DNA from: Peptococcaceae bacterium UBA5752
Lineage (GTDB): Bacteria; Bacillota; Dehalobacteriia; UBA4068
Length of the DNA: 64,000 nucleotides
Direction of reading: 5' to 3'
NCBI GenBank assembly: GCA_002419055.1
Contig: DIFI01000009.1
Coordinates: forward strand, 186,001-250,000
Shown here piece by piece: positions 51,867-60,233 of the stretch. Made by a program: the position numbers and the translations under genes. Numbering within the stretch: the first letter of the stretch is position 1; the number at the start of each line of letters is the position of its first letter. Below the pieces are notes generated by a model, which worked only from the letters and a program-made list of their open reading frames with translations, searched no databases and was not told where the DNA came from.

Positions 51867-52619
51867 ATGTGGCAGCTTTATGATACACTTATCGAAAATA
51901 TTGACCCAAGCCGCAAGGTTAATTATGCCTGTCATGGGGGTTGGCGGGCACTGATAGAAAGCGAAGGCAATTGTGGCATAGCTTCTCTATTGCTCAAGGA
52001 AATGAAACCGGCCGAAAACAGTGGACTGTTGACAAATTATATGGGAAAGCCGCTGCGGGATGTGGCTGCGCTAATTAAAAGCTGGGATGATACAGAATCT
52101 GCTCTTGGCATGGCGGCAATTAACGCATATTATAATGACCTTCGAGCTTTGTCAGCTAATAGCGCACAGTTGTTCGAACCGGGCATGGTTAATGGCGATA
52201 TCTTTAATATACTGCTACCCGAAGCAGCCGGAAAAAAAGTAGCCATCATCGGTCATTTTCGCGGAGTTGACGAATTATATCGGGATATCTGTGAACTGAC
52301 CATTTTCGAAAGGGAACCACGTGAAGGCGATCTGCCGGATACAGCGGAAGAATATCTACTACCCGATATGGAGTTGGTTATTATTACCGGCATGTCGTTA
52401 ACCAACAAGACACTGCCGCGTTTGCTTCAGCTCGCACAAAATGCAAAGGTGATATTGACCGGCCCCAGCGCTGCACTGACTAAGCTATTGTTTGGTTTTG
52501 GCGTGGACATGGTCTCAGGCATCGCTATGCCGGATGTAGCCGTCTGCAGACAAGCGATCGAAAGCGATCATTGGCAGGACATCTATAGTAAAGGTCGAAA
52601 AGTAATATTAAAGAAATAA
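51867..52619 (+). CDS. DUF4213/DUF364 protein, putative heavy-metal or cofactor chelation family
   Basis: A 250-residue cytoplasmic protein. The N-terminal DUF4213 part is followed by DUF364 with KKVAIIGHFRGVDELY near residue 127, ELTIFEREPREGDLPDTAEEYLLPDMELVIITGMSLTN around 145-182, and VILTGPSAALTKLLFGFGVDMVSG near 198. Family members are described as putative heavy-metal chelation proteins and often sit near metal or molybdopterin genes. ATG 51867 has AAGGAG 7 bases upstream; upstream ATGs in frame are unlikely. It is divergent from the ECF operon and probably part of the same system. Confidence 0.8.
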   Translation: MWQLYDTLIENIDPSRKVNYACHGGWRALIESEGNCGIASLLLKEMKPAENSGLLTNYMGKPLRDVAALIKSWDDTESALGMAAINAYYNDLRALSANSAQLFEPGMVNGDIFNILLPEAAGKKVAIIGHFRGVDELYRDICELTIFEREPREGDLPDTAEEYLLPDMELVIITGMSLTNKTLPRLLQLAQNAKVILTGPSAALTKLLFGFGVDMVSGIAMPDVAVCRQAIESDHWQDIYSKGRKVILKK

Positions 52620-52650
52620 AAAGGCGAATCTACTAAGTAGCTCAATGATT

Positions 52651-52675
52651 TAATGGGAGGCTTTGCCTCCCATTA
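52651..52675 (+). terminator. Hairpin after the DUF364 gene
   Basis: TAATGGGAGGC/GCCTCCCATTA forms an 11-bp stem with a TTT loop. No strong T-run follows, so it is a probable but unproven terminator. Confidence 0.55.
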
Positions 52676-52725
52676 TGATGATTTGACATATAGCAAACAA
52701 CATAACAGGAGCAGATACATAGCAT

Positions 52726-54099
52726 ATGAGAAAAGATAATGTAGAAGCATTAGATATATTCGCAAATGCGCCAATTCCTAAGGCAGTGTTTAAAAATGCT
52801 ATCCCGGCCATCATTAGTATGTTGATGGTTGTTGTTTACAATCTGGCAGATACATTCTTTGTAGGCCAGACTCATGATGCGCTGCAAGTCGCAGCTGTTT
52901 CACTGGCAACACCTATTTTCTTATTATTAATGGCAGTGGGATTATTGTTCGGTATTGGCGGCACATCTGTTATTTCCAGGGCCTTAGGAGAAAAAAGACA
53001 TGATTATGCAAAAAAAACCTCGGCTTTTTGCTTTTGGGCAGGAGGCGGGGTTGGCATTGTCTGTATGTTTATCTTATGGATATTTATGGACGAAATTCTT
53101 GCCATTATCGGAACCAGTCCAGCTACCATTGGCTATACGCGCAGTTACTTGAGCATTTTTGCCAGCGGTTCGGTATTTGTGATTATTTCAAACTGTTTTT
53201 GTAATATTATCCGCGCTGAGGGAAAATCTACTGAAGCGATGATGGGTCTACTGATAGGCAATTTAGTCAATTGCATATTGGATCCGATTATGATTCTTTG
53301 GTTTGGCTGGGGTGTGGCAGGAGCTGCCATAGCTACTGTAATCGGAAATGCAATTGGTGTTTCATACTATATAATATATTTTTTGCGTGGCAAATCGATT
53401 TTATCAATTAATATCAAAGACTTTTCGGCGGGAAACAGAATTTTTTCGGGGGTTTTAAGTATTGGAGTTCCGGCTTCTATAAACAGCATACTGGTAAGTG
53501 TTTCGAATGTCTTCGTAAACATTTTGATTGTCAATTATGGTGATATGGCTGTGGCCGGTATTGGCGTTGCTTTTAAAGTTGTTTTAGTGAATTTACTTTT
53601 AGTAATTGGCGTAGGGCAGGGAGTGCAGCCAATACTTGGCTATTGTTATGGAGCCGGAAATTGGGAACGTTTCAAAGGGGTAATGCGTTTCTCGCTGATT
53701 TTTGCTACTGTTCTTGGCATAATTCTTTCCGTTATCAGTTATTTAGGCGCTGGGGTAATTGTTAAGGCTTTTTTGGAAGAACCGTCAGCTTATCGATTTG
53801 GAGTGCAGTTCTCGCGTATGCTTCTGATATCCGGACCATGTTTAGGAGCACTATTTATTTATACAAATGCTTTACAGGCGGTGGGAGCAGCGGTACCTTC
53901 TTTGATTTTATCCGTCAGTAGGCAGGGAATAATATTTATTCCGATATTATTTATATTGAATGCTGTTGCAGGATTGACTGGACTGGTCATTGCGCAGCCT
54001 GTTACAGATTTTTTATCCTTTATCCTATCGACTGTTCTTTATTTCTATGCAACAAATACGCTAAGTAAAAAGTCAACAACTGTATATTATACTTTATAA
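52726..54099 (+). CDS. MATE family multidrug/organic cation efflux transporter
   Basis: A 457-residue protein with twelve hydrophobic segments in two related halves, a MATE-family exporter that uses sodium or proton gradients. It begins PIPKAVFKNAIPAIISMLMVVVYNLADTFFVGQ, the family's usual first helix, and contains GNLVNCILDPIMILWFGWGVAGAA near residue 182. Position next to the ECF operon may be coincidental: it has its own leader and terminator. Substrate unknown. Confidence 0.93.
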   Translation: MRKDNVEALDIFANAPIPKAVFKNAIPAIISMLMVVVYNLADTFFVGQTHDALQVAAVSLATPIFLLLMAVGLLFGIGGTSVISRALGEKRHDYAKKTSAFCFWAGGGVGIVCMFILWIFMDEILAIIGTSPATIGYTRSYLSIFASGSVFVIISNCFCNIIRAEGKSTEAMMGLLIGNLVNCILDPIMILWFGWGVAGAAIATVIGNAIGVSYYIIYFLRGKSILSINIKDFSAGNRIFSGVLSIGVPASINSILVSVSNVFVNILIVNYGDMAVAGIGVAFKVVLVNLLLVIGVGQGVQPILGYCYGAGNWERFKGVMRFSLIFATVLGIILSVISYLGAGVIVKAFLEEPSAYRFGVQFSRMLLISGPCLGALFIYTNALQAVGAAVPSLILSVSRQGIIFIPILFILNAVAGLTGLVIAQPVTDFLSFILSTVLYFYATNTLSKKSTTVYYTL

Positions 54100-54115
54100 G
54101 TTTAAAAAAGATTAA

Positions 54116-54164
54116 ATATTAAAAATGAAACCCAACTTTTTTTGTTGGGTTTCATTTTTAATAT
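54116..54164. terminator. Bidirectional terminator
   Basis: A 21-bp perfect stem with a seven-T loop, core GAAACCCAAC/GTTGGGTTTC, between convergent MATE and GrpB-family genes. Confidence 0.93.
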
Positions 54165-54746
54165 TTAGCTTTCAGGGGAGTATTTGTCTCCAAATTCTTT
54201 TCTTGCTTTTTGCGTATGCTTTAAAACAAACTCTGTTTTTGCTTTAGTATAGCCATCTCTATCATGCTTATATTGTTTAATCAATTCTAATTTTAAGTTG
54301 CCATAATCTTTGGCTACATCATCACGTGCCAGAAGGTAATCCCTAAAATATAGCTCGTCGCAATCACCAAAATATCTAATGTGAAGATGATATACTTTTG
54401 GGGCAAATCCTTCAGGTGTATAGCCCTTGTTGAATACGATCTTGAAATCAGGTTCATTTTCTTCAAACATTAATATCCATCCATTAATGTCAAGTATATA
54501 TTTCAAATTTTCGGTATCAGATTCTTTATCAATTTCTAATAGAATATCTATCGTTGGTTTAGAGATTAAACCTTTTACTGCGCTGCTACCAATATGATTA
54601 ATTCTTTTGATATTCTTTCGCTGGATACAATTTAACAGGTTGTTTTTTTCTTCAGCATACCAATCAACATAAGCTGTGTTATGCTCTTCTAAAATTATGG
54701 GAAACAATTCCCATAATTCGTCCAATGTCATTTCAGACAGATTCAT
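54165..54746 (-). CDS. GrpB family nucleotidyltransferase-like protein
   Basis: A 193-residue protein of the GrpB (UPF0157) family, a nucleotidyltransferase fold. The motif INHIGSSAVKGLISKPTIDILLEI near residue 49 supplies the GS and two acidic residues of the fold, and YHLHIRYFGDCDELYFRDYL near 120 is typical. ATG 54746 is preceded by GGAGG. The biological role of the family is poorly known. A 24-bp palindrome separates it from the upstream nitroreductase gene. Confidence 0.88.
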   Translation of the reverse strand: MNLSEMTLDELWELFPIILEEHNTAYVDWYAEEKNNLLNCIQRKNIKRINHIGSSAVKGLISKPTIDILLEIDKESDTENLKYILDINGWILMFEENEPDFKIVFNKGYTPEGFAPKVYHLHIRYFGDCDELYFRDYLLARDDVAKDYGNLKLELIKQYKHDRDGYTKAKTEFVLKHTQKARKEFGDKYSPES

Positions 54747-54760
54747 AAGCCTCCACCGAA

Positions 54761-54813
54761 GATAATAATATTGCAACGGATTATCTTAAATAATCCGTTG
54801 CAATATTATTATC
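54761..54813. repeat. Perfect 24-bp inverted repeat overlapping the nitroreductase stop
   Basis: Arms 54761-54784 and 54790-54813 are perfect complements around a five-base loop. The right arm encodes the last codons of the nitroreductase and the left arm lies before the GrpB-family gene. No T-run follows on either strand. Confidence 0.8.
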
Positions 54814-55314
54814 TGTTAATACTCGTTCTTGAAAAGGTTCGGCAGCTTTACCTATAGCGATAGCGGACGCTGGGAAGAATTCCTTAGGTACTTTTAATTC
54901 CGCACAAAGCTCAGAATTCTTTTCCATAGCTGCAACTACACCATAAAGATATACGTTACCAAGACCTAAATCGGTGGCAGCCAATGCCATGTTTTCGACA
55001 ATACAGGCAGCGTTGCAATAAGAAATTGAATTAGGCAGACCTTGTTGTATCTTTGCGGATACCAATATAACAGTAGGTGCGCCGTAGAGAGGGTGCTGGT
55101 CTGGTTCTCTGAAAAGTGCTGCTCCGGCCGCGTCTAATTTATTAAGCAGTTGCGAATTCTGAATTACTGTTAATTTTACTTCCTCATACTTTTTCATACC
55201 TACTGGTGCTGCGTTAGCCGCCTTAATGATTATTTGCAATTCATTTGCAGTAATCTGTTCTCCGGTATATTTTCTGCATGATTGTCTGTTGGCGACTGCT
55301 TTTAAAGTTTCCAT
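54781..55314 (-). CDS. Nitroreductase family protein
   Basis: A 177-residue FMN-dependent oxidoreductase. ANRQSCRKYTGEQIT near the N-terminus supplies the FMN phosphate contacts, AANAAPVGMKKYEEVKLTVI near residue 31 and MALAATDLGLGNVYLYG near 106 fit the family. Typical substrates are quinones or nitro compounds, but the natural one is unknown. ATG 55314 follows AAGGAGGG and is preferred to the longer reading. The last codons fall in a palindrome. Confidence 0.88.
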   Translation of the reverse strand: METLKAVANRQSCRKYTGEQITANELQIIIKAANAAPVGMKKYEEVKLTVIQNSQLLNKLDAAGAALFREPDQHPLYGAPTVILVSAKIQQGLPNSISYCNAACIVENMALAATDLGLGNVYLYGVVAAMEKNSELCAELKVPKEFFPASAIAIGKAAEPFQERVLTDNNIATDYLR

Positions 55315-55417
55315 AATTAACCCTCCTTTAGTATAATTATTATACTCTATTATAAACAATAATGTAAATTAATATAAAAGAATCAACTGAGATGCAGACC
55401 GTGACTAAATTAAATGC

Positions 55418-56163
55418 TTATTTTGCGTATGAATCAAATTCTTCTTCTGTTGCGGAAAAAACATTCATATCAATATATTTTTCCTTGCCGTTATAGCCAT
55501 CCAAAACTTCTTTATTTGTATACTGCCAGAAAGTCCAATCTCGATCGTCTGAAAGTGATGGTTTGTTTAAAACATTTCTTATCCAAATGTCATATTCTTC
55601 ATATGAATTTGCAATATATAGTTCGTATGACTTTTCGGGTGCATATATTATCGGCTTTAGTCCGTAATATTCTTCCAACTGCAAAAGCAAAGCAGTCAAT
55701 TCGGTTTGGGTGGTTTCTTTGTTGGGCAAATTCTTTTCTTTATCCCCATAAAATTCGATATCGACTACGGGTGGAAGCATATCTTCCGTTTTAGGGACAA
55801 CCGAAATAAAGTTGTCTGCTTGAGTTTTACCGCTACTATCATAACTAAAAAAATGATATGCTCCCACTCTTAAATCTGTTTTTTCGGCATTTGTATAATT
55901 GTATTTAAAAAAGGATCAACAAAGCTGCTGCCCTCTGTTGCCTTAATAAAACAAAACTGAATGTTCCCGTTTGCAATAACAGCCCAATCAATTTTACCTT
56001 GATAGGACGAAACGTCAACGCCACGGATCGGCAATTCATTCGTTGATGGATTGTTTAACAAAACAACTCCATTATAACAGAGTAAAGCAACAGTTGTACA
56101 AATAAGTATTGACGCAACCACTACAGTAATTTGAATTGTTTTCTTTTTTATGTCTTTCACCAC
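55418..56163 (-). pseudogene. GH25 lysozyme gene disrupted by a frameshift
   Basis: Two reading frames together make one glycoside hydrolase family 25 muramidase. The first (56163-55870) has a membrane anchor and GVDVSSYQGKIDW, with the first catalytic aspartate, and ends shortly after SSFVDPF. The second (to 55418) continues GAYHFFSYDSSG, VVDIEFYGD with catalytic Asp-Glu, and WTFWQYTNKE. Restoring the frame needs one extra T in a six-T run near 55912. The break is either a real 1-base deletion or a sequencing error in the run. No other damage is seen. Confidence 0.8.
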
Positions 56164-56425
56164 CTGTTATATAAGTAAATCTCTGCTTTAAGTATACCAT
56201 ACAAAAATAATATAAACCTTGTGCAGGTTTAGATCATGACGCATAGTTTTTCTAAGTAATCCTTATTGATTGATTTAGATGTTTCTATGATTTTGGCATA
56301 ATTATTTAGGTTTGCAAAACAGGAATTACTCAGTTATAATAAAATACAGGAGTTTCATGCTTAACAAAAAATATTAGACCAAAAGCCCTAGTATAATTCA
56401 ATATAATTGAAGGGAAATAGATCAG

Positions 56426-56719
56426 ATGGAAAAGCTTACCAAAAATGACGATGGGGAATTGATGTTGGTTAACATTGTTGAGGGTATGGTCAGGCAGAAA
56501 GTAGATGAACTGATCGAAACTCTGGATATGTGCGATTGTAAAAGGTGTCGCCTTAATGCCTGCGCCATTGCCTTAAACAGTATGCCTTCACACTATGTGA
56601 CTACTGAAAAAGGCGCATTGTTGGGCGAATTGGAGGATGTCGAGATCAATTATCAGACCAATATAACGGTAGAAGTGACAAAAGCTCTTCTGCTCGTAAA
56701 GGAGCAGCCGCTGCATTAA
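56426..56719 (+). CDS. Late competence development protein ComFB family
   Basis: A 97-residue ComFB-type protein. The signature runs from VNIVEGMVRQKVDELI near residue 15 to CDCKRCRLNACAIALNSMPSHYV near residue 36, with four cysteines likely to bind zinc. The role of ComFB in competence is not established; some homologues bind cyclic dinucleotides. GAAGGGAAA precedes the ATG. It is a single-gene unit closed by a terminator, not adjacent to the comF gene at 62323. Confidence 0.9.
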   Translation: MEKLTKNDDGELMLVNIVEGMVRQKVDELIETLDMCDCKRCRLNACAIALNSMPSHYVTTEKGALLGELEDVEINYQTNITVEVTKALLLVKEQPLH

Positions 56720-56884
56720 GTATTGCAGCCAAATTAATAATATAAATACTATACCGGCAAAAGCTATGTTGGGATGTAACAGAGTGAGTATAGTGTTATC
56801 ATAGAAATCTGCTGAGAATTTTGATTTCGGCGATTTAATTAACAAAAATTTAATTGGTTCATAAAAATTAAATATTTAGTATTA

Positions 56885-56923
56885 AAAAGGCACGTAACTT
56901 ATTTAAAAAGTTACGTGCCTTTT
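56885..56923 (+). terminator. Terminator of comFB
   Basis: AAAAGGCACGTAACTT pairs perfectly with AAGTTACGTGCCTTTT and ends in four T residues. Confidence 0.85.
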
Positions 56924-56969
56924 GGTGCTGTAAAACCACAGCTCCGGCACAACTAAACACTAAAGACAA

Positions 56970-56989
56970 AACCAGCCCAAAGGCTGGTT
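56970..56989 (-). terminator. Hairpin downstream of tRNA-Leu
   Basis: AACCAGCC/GGCTGGTT with a four-base loop; on the minus strand TTTTGTCTTT follows, fitting termination of the tRNA transcript. Confidence 0.65.
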
Positions 56990-56996
56990 TCGTTTT

Positions 56997-57084
56997 TGGT
57001 GCGGCAGAAGGGACTTGAACCCCCACCCTGGCAATCAGGACTAGAACCTGAATCTAGCGCGTCTGCCAATTCCGCCACTGCCGC
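56997..57084 (-). tRNA. tRNA-Leu (anticodon CAG)
   Basis: Read on the minus strand: acceptor GCGGCAG/CTGCCGC, anticodon stem CTAGA/TCTAG with loop TTCAGGT giving anticodon CAG, a long variable arm typical of leucine tRNAs, T-loop TTCAAGT and an encoded CCA end. Confidence 0.95.
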
Positions 57085-57262
57085 ACAGACACTAACATAA
57101 TATAGCATAATCGTTAATTAAAATCAAGTTATTTGCTAAATTAATTTATGATAAAAAAACTAATAGATAATAGCTTCTAATAGGGGTTAAGACTTATTAT
57201 TACCATAAAATAACTATCACTTTAGAAGGTTTTTTGACATTCTTCTCGAAAATATATCATTG

Positions 57263-57371
57263 GCAGAAGAGCTCTGTAGGAAGGAATTATGATTTTAGCT
57301 TCGGGTATAGATCATTGTTGGGAAGCAATGATCGGGCTGAAATTGGCAAAGCTCTTCTGCCCGATTTTTTC
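57263..57371 (+). ncRNA. Structured leader RNA with competing hairpins, unidentified
   Basis: A closing stem pairs 57263-57274 (GGCAGAAGAGCT) perfectly with 57351-57362. Inside, 57311-57318 (GATCATTG) pairs with 57327-57334, and TTTTAGC (57294-57300) can pair with GCTGAAA (57337-57343). An alternative hairpin, ATCGGGC (57332-57338) with GCCCGAT (57360-57366), uses bases of both stems and is followed by six T residues, as in attenuators and riboswitches. I do not recognise the class. Confidence 0.55.
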
Positions 57372-57394
57372 GGCAGGAAATGAGCTAATAGTGT
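57290..57394 (+). CDS. Possible small protein or leader peptide
   Basis: A 34-residue frame starting ATG 57290, four bases after GGAAGGA, and beginning MILASGIDHCWEAM. The ribosome-binding site is good, but the frame overlaps the structured leader entirely. It could be a leader peptide whose translation affects the hairpins, or chance. Confidence 0.35.
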
Positions 57395-57441
57395 AGAATA
57401 TTTTATATAAACGCATAATATGTTTTTGTGAGGTGAATTTT

Positions 57442-57678
57442 GTGACTGCCCCAGATAATAATGACGCTGGCGAGATGTTATTGCTTGAAGTTGCGCCTAG
57501 TGACATTGATTTATTTAATAAGTTGATCGAAGGCTATGATAATATGGCGCTGGTGACCACGCTTGATGCTCGGCTTGGTCGAATAGCTTTATGGATTACC
57601 GAACACGCCCGCCGTGATATTATGGCTATTATCAAGTGTTTACCTATTCCTGTGACTATCATTAGCCAAGATGCGTAA
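57442..57678 (+). CDS. DUF4911 family protein
   Basis: A 78-residue protein. LLLEVAPSDIDLFNKLIEGYDNMALVTTLD, GRIALWITEHARRDIMAII and PIPVTII match the small DUF4911 family, which is found in anaerobic Firmicutes near xseA/ispA genes. Function unknown. GTG 57442 is chosen for the GAGGTG 7 bases upstream; a GTG at 57433 lies inside that site. A terminator separates it from xseA. Confidence 0.75.
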   Translation: MTAPDNNDAGEMLLLEVAPSDIDLFNKLIEGYDNMALVTTLDARLGRIALWITEHARRDIMAIIKCLPIPVTIISQDA

Positions 57679-57699
57679 CATAATAGTTGCTTGTTTTGA

Positions 57700-57729
57700 A
57701 AGCCTCCGTTTATGACGGGGGCTTTTTTA
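57700..57729 (+). terminator. Terminator after the DUF4911 gene
   Basis: AAGCCTCCGT pairs with ACGGGGGCTT (one G-T pair), followed by six T residues. Confidence 0.85.
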
Positions 57730-57815
57730 TTTTACGTTTTTAGAAGGACAGAAATTATTGATGGCGAAAATTACCATTTGTAGAAATAATGACTATATTT
57801 AAAAAAGAGGTAGAT

Positions 57816-59054
57816 ATGCAGCAGATATATGGCGTATCGGAAATCAATTACTATCTAAAAGAATACTTATCCGAAAACCGCCTGCTGGCAAATGTTACTG
57901 TCAAAGGTGAACTATCCGGCTGCAAACATCATAGTACCGGTCATATTTACTTTTCATTGCGTGAACAAGGCTGTTCGCTCAAAGGTATTATGTTTCGCAG
58001 CTATGCCTCCAAGCTGGAATTTAAACCTGTAGATGGTATGGAAGTACTGGTCAACGGCAACATTGCATTTTATGAGCGCGACGGTATCTGTCAGATCTAT
58101 GCCCGTTCCATGATACCGGCAGCTGCCGGCGGCGCTGAAGCGATTGCTTTGGAAAAGCTCAAAGCGCAGTTGCAAACGGAAGGAATTTTTGACCAATCCC
58201 GTAAAAAACCGTTACCGTTCCTGCCGGAGAGTATTGGCGTGGTTACTTCGGCGGAAGGTGCTGCTTGGGCGGATATACAAAAAGTTGCCCGCGGCCGCTG
58301 GCAAGGCGTAAATTTGATTGTCTATAATGCACTTGTTCAGGGGGGGCAAGCGCCTACAAGTATCGCTGCTGCAATTGCTTTGGCTGACAGCTACGGGCAT
58401 TCGTTGTTAATCGTTGGCCGCGGCGGCGGCGCCAATGAAGATTTGGCGGCCTTTAACAGCGAGGTAGTGGTACGAGCCATCGCGGCGGCCAATACACCGA
58501 TTATTTCGGCGGTTGGGCATGAAGTTGATATTACTCTGGCTGATTTAGCAGCCGATGTGCGGGCGGCAACCCCTTCTCATGCTGCAGAATTGGCGATACC
58601 TGATACGGAAAAGCTATTAGCTGTTTTGACAACTTATCAAGAACGTATTGGACAAGCGCTGGGAAAACGGATTATTATGGGTAATGAGAGAATCGACGCT
58701 TTGTGCCGCCGACCGGCGCTGAGACAGCCATTGCAGTTACTGGAGCGAAAACAGCGGCGTGTTGATGATTTAGCTGCCTCTTTGCAGACATATGCTTTAA
58801 ACGCCGTAAATCAGGCAAAGTCTTCGCTGGCCTTGGCGTCAGCGTCACTGGAGGCATTAAGCCCTCTGGCAACATTGGAGCGCGGTTATGTTTTATGCTC
58901 TGACCAAGAAGACAATATCGTCAAGGATCCGCTGCAATTAGCGATAGGAGAGAGATTGAGTTTGACCGCGGCACGTGGTCAATTACAGTGCCGTATCGAA
59001 GATAAAAAGATTGATATAAAACTTAAGCCGAAGGGAGAGAATATAGATGGCTAA
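57816..59054 (+). CDS. xseA: Exodeoxyribonuclease VII large subunit
   Basis: A 412-residue nuclease subunit that, with XseB, degrades single-stranded DNA to short pieces. The N-terminal OB fold starts QIYGVSEINYYLKEYL, with VKGELSGCKHHSTGHIYFSL near residue 28. The catalytic core includes GVVTSAEGAAWADI near residue 139, VGRGGGANEDLAAFNSE near 199 and SAVGHEVDITLADLAADVRAATPSHAAEL near 232. ATG 57816 follows GAGG. It overlaps xseB by 8 bases. Confidence 0.96.
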   Translation: MQQIYGVSEINYYLKEYLSENRLLANVTVKGELSGCKHHSTGHIYFSLREQGCSLKGIMFRSYASKLEFKPVDGMEVLVNGNIAFYERDGICQIYARSMIPAAAGGAEAIALEKLKAQLQTEGIFDQSRKKPLPFLPESIGVVTSAEGAAWADIQKVARGRWQGVNLIVYNALVQGGQAPTSIAAAIALADSYGHSLLIVGRGGGANEDLAAFNSEVVVRAIAAANTPIISAVGHEVDITLADLAADVRAATPSHAAELAIPDTEKLLAVLTTYQERIGQALGKRIIMGNERIDALCRRPALRQPLQLLERKQRRVDDLAASLQTYALNAVNQAKSSLALASASLEALSPLATLERGYVLCSDQEDNIVKDPLQLAIGERLSLTAARGQLQCRIEDKKIDIKLKPKGENIDG

Positions 59055-59247
59055 AACTGTGAAAAGTAAGCAAAGCTTTGAAGTTATGCTGGCCGAGCTG
59101 GAACAGATCGTACAAGAGATGGAGCGAGGCGAGCTGCCTTTGGAAGAGCTGTTGAGCAAGTTTGCCACCGGTGTTGAGCTGGTGCGCCAATGCCGCGGCC
59201 AATTAGTAAAGGCCGAAGAGCTGATCCAGCAGCAGTTACCGCTATAA
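59047..59247 (+). CDS. xseB: Exodeoxyribonuclease VII small subunit
   Basis: A 66-residue helical subunit of exonuclease VII. SFEVMLAELEQIVQEMERGELPLEELLSKF is the family core. It starts within the last codons of xseA and ends 22 bases before ispA; this three-gene order is conserved in many bacteria. Confidence 0.95.
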   Translation: MAKTVKSKQSFEVMLAELEQIVQEMERGELPLEELLSKFATGVELVRQCRGQLVKAEELIQQQLPL

Positions 59248-59269
59248 TCTTCTTCTGATGAGGTGAAAC

Positions 59270-60160
59270 ATGAAAGATACCTGGCAACAATATCTGTCCG
59301 GCTGCGCCGAACAAATTGAGACTGTTTTGGATCAGCTGTTGCCGCAACCTGATAATCAATTGCATAGCGCTATGCGTTACAGTATAATGGGCGGTGGTAA
59401 ACGCCTACGTCCGGCGCTGTTCATGGCTACGTTGGATGCTTGCGGTATGGTTAATAAAATGCGTTTGCTGCCTTTTGCGGCCGCTTTGGAGATGATTCAT
59501 ACCTATTCTTTGATCCATGATGACTTACCGGCCATGGATGATGATGACTACCGCCGGGGGCGGCCCTCATGCCACAAGGCTTATAATGAAGCTGTAGCAA
59601 TCTTGGTCGGCGACGCGCTGCTCAACGAGGCATTTTGTCAGATGCTGGCAATCAGGACCGATACGGTGTTGTCCGCGGAAAACTTAGTGGCAGCGGTTAA
59701 AGAGGTTGCAGTTGCCGCCGGTATCAAGGGTATGATAGGTGGACAGGCTGCTGATATTGCCGTCGCCGGTCAACGAGTCAGTCTTGAACACTTAAGAAAA
59801 ATCTATTTAGGCAAAACCGCCGCACTTTTCCACGCGGCGATTATCAGCGCCGCTATTTTGGCCAAAGCTAATCAGCAGCAAATAGCAGCTTTATCTGCAT
59901 ATACTGGCCGGCTGGGTTTGGCTTTTCAGATCGCCGACGATATACTTGATGTCAACGGCGACCAGCAACAGACGGGCAAGCCGGTGGGCAGCGATGCCAA
60001 AAATGCTCAAAGCACTTATGTTTCTATTTTAGGCATTGATGCGGCTCAAGAAGCAGCAAAGACAATGGCAGAACAAGCGGTGGCTGAGTTAGCCGTTTTT
60101 GGTGATGAAGCCTCTATGCTGAGATCGGCAGCTAAATTTTTTGTTGAGCGGAACTGTTGA
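59270..60160 (+). CDS. ispA: Farnesyl diphosphate synthase / geranylgeranyl-type polyprenyl synthase
   Basis: A 296-residue short-chain prenyltransferase. The first aspartate-rich motif is LIHDDLPAMDDDDYRRG near residue 81 and the second is FQIADDILD near residue 220; GGGKRLRPAL near 43 binds the diphosphate. The insertion of two residues in the first motif (DDxxxxD) fits bacterial type II farnesyl diphosphate synthases. GAGGTG precedes the ATG. Product length is predicted as C15 by family, not shown. Confidence 0.95.
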   Translation: MKDTWQQYLSGCAEQIETVLDQLLPQPDNQLHSAMRYSIMGGGKRLRPALFMATLDACGMVNKMRLLPFAAALEMIHTYSLIHDDLPAMDDDDYRRGRPSCHKAYNEAVAILVGDALLNEAFCQMLAIRTDTVLSAENLVAAVKEVAVAAGIKGMIGGQAADIAVAGQRVSLEHLRKIYLGKTAALFHAAIISAAILAKANQQQIAALSAYTGRLGLAFQIADDILDVNGDQQQTGKPVGSDAKNAQSTYVSILGIDAAQEAAKTMAEQAVAELAVFGDEASMLRSAAKFFVERNC

Positions 60161-60233
60161 TCTTTGCCTGTAGTCTTGTTGTATAAGAGGGTCAAATTTA
60201 GTATTATCAATAAAGAAAAGAGGTTGATATATC

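Larger units (their letters stand above)
57085..57441 (+). other. Intergenic region before the DUF4911 gene
   Basis: A 357-base gap. Its left part (57085-57230) is AT-rich with nothing recognisable. TTGACA at 57234-57239 may be a -35. The stretch 57263-57371 is a structured leader described separately. A 34-codon frame with GGAAGGA before its ATG (57290-57394) runs through the structure. Confidence 0.6.

Noticed and set aside
57263..57371. Known riboswitch, 6S RNA, SRP RNA or T-box
   Set aside because: The GGAAGGA piece recalls SRP RNA but lies outside a hairpin loop, and the conserved sequences of the other classes are absent. It is left as unidentified.
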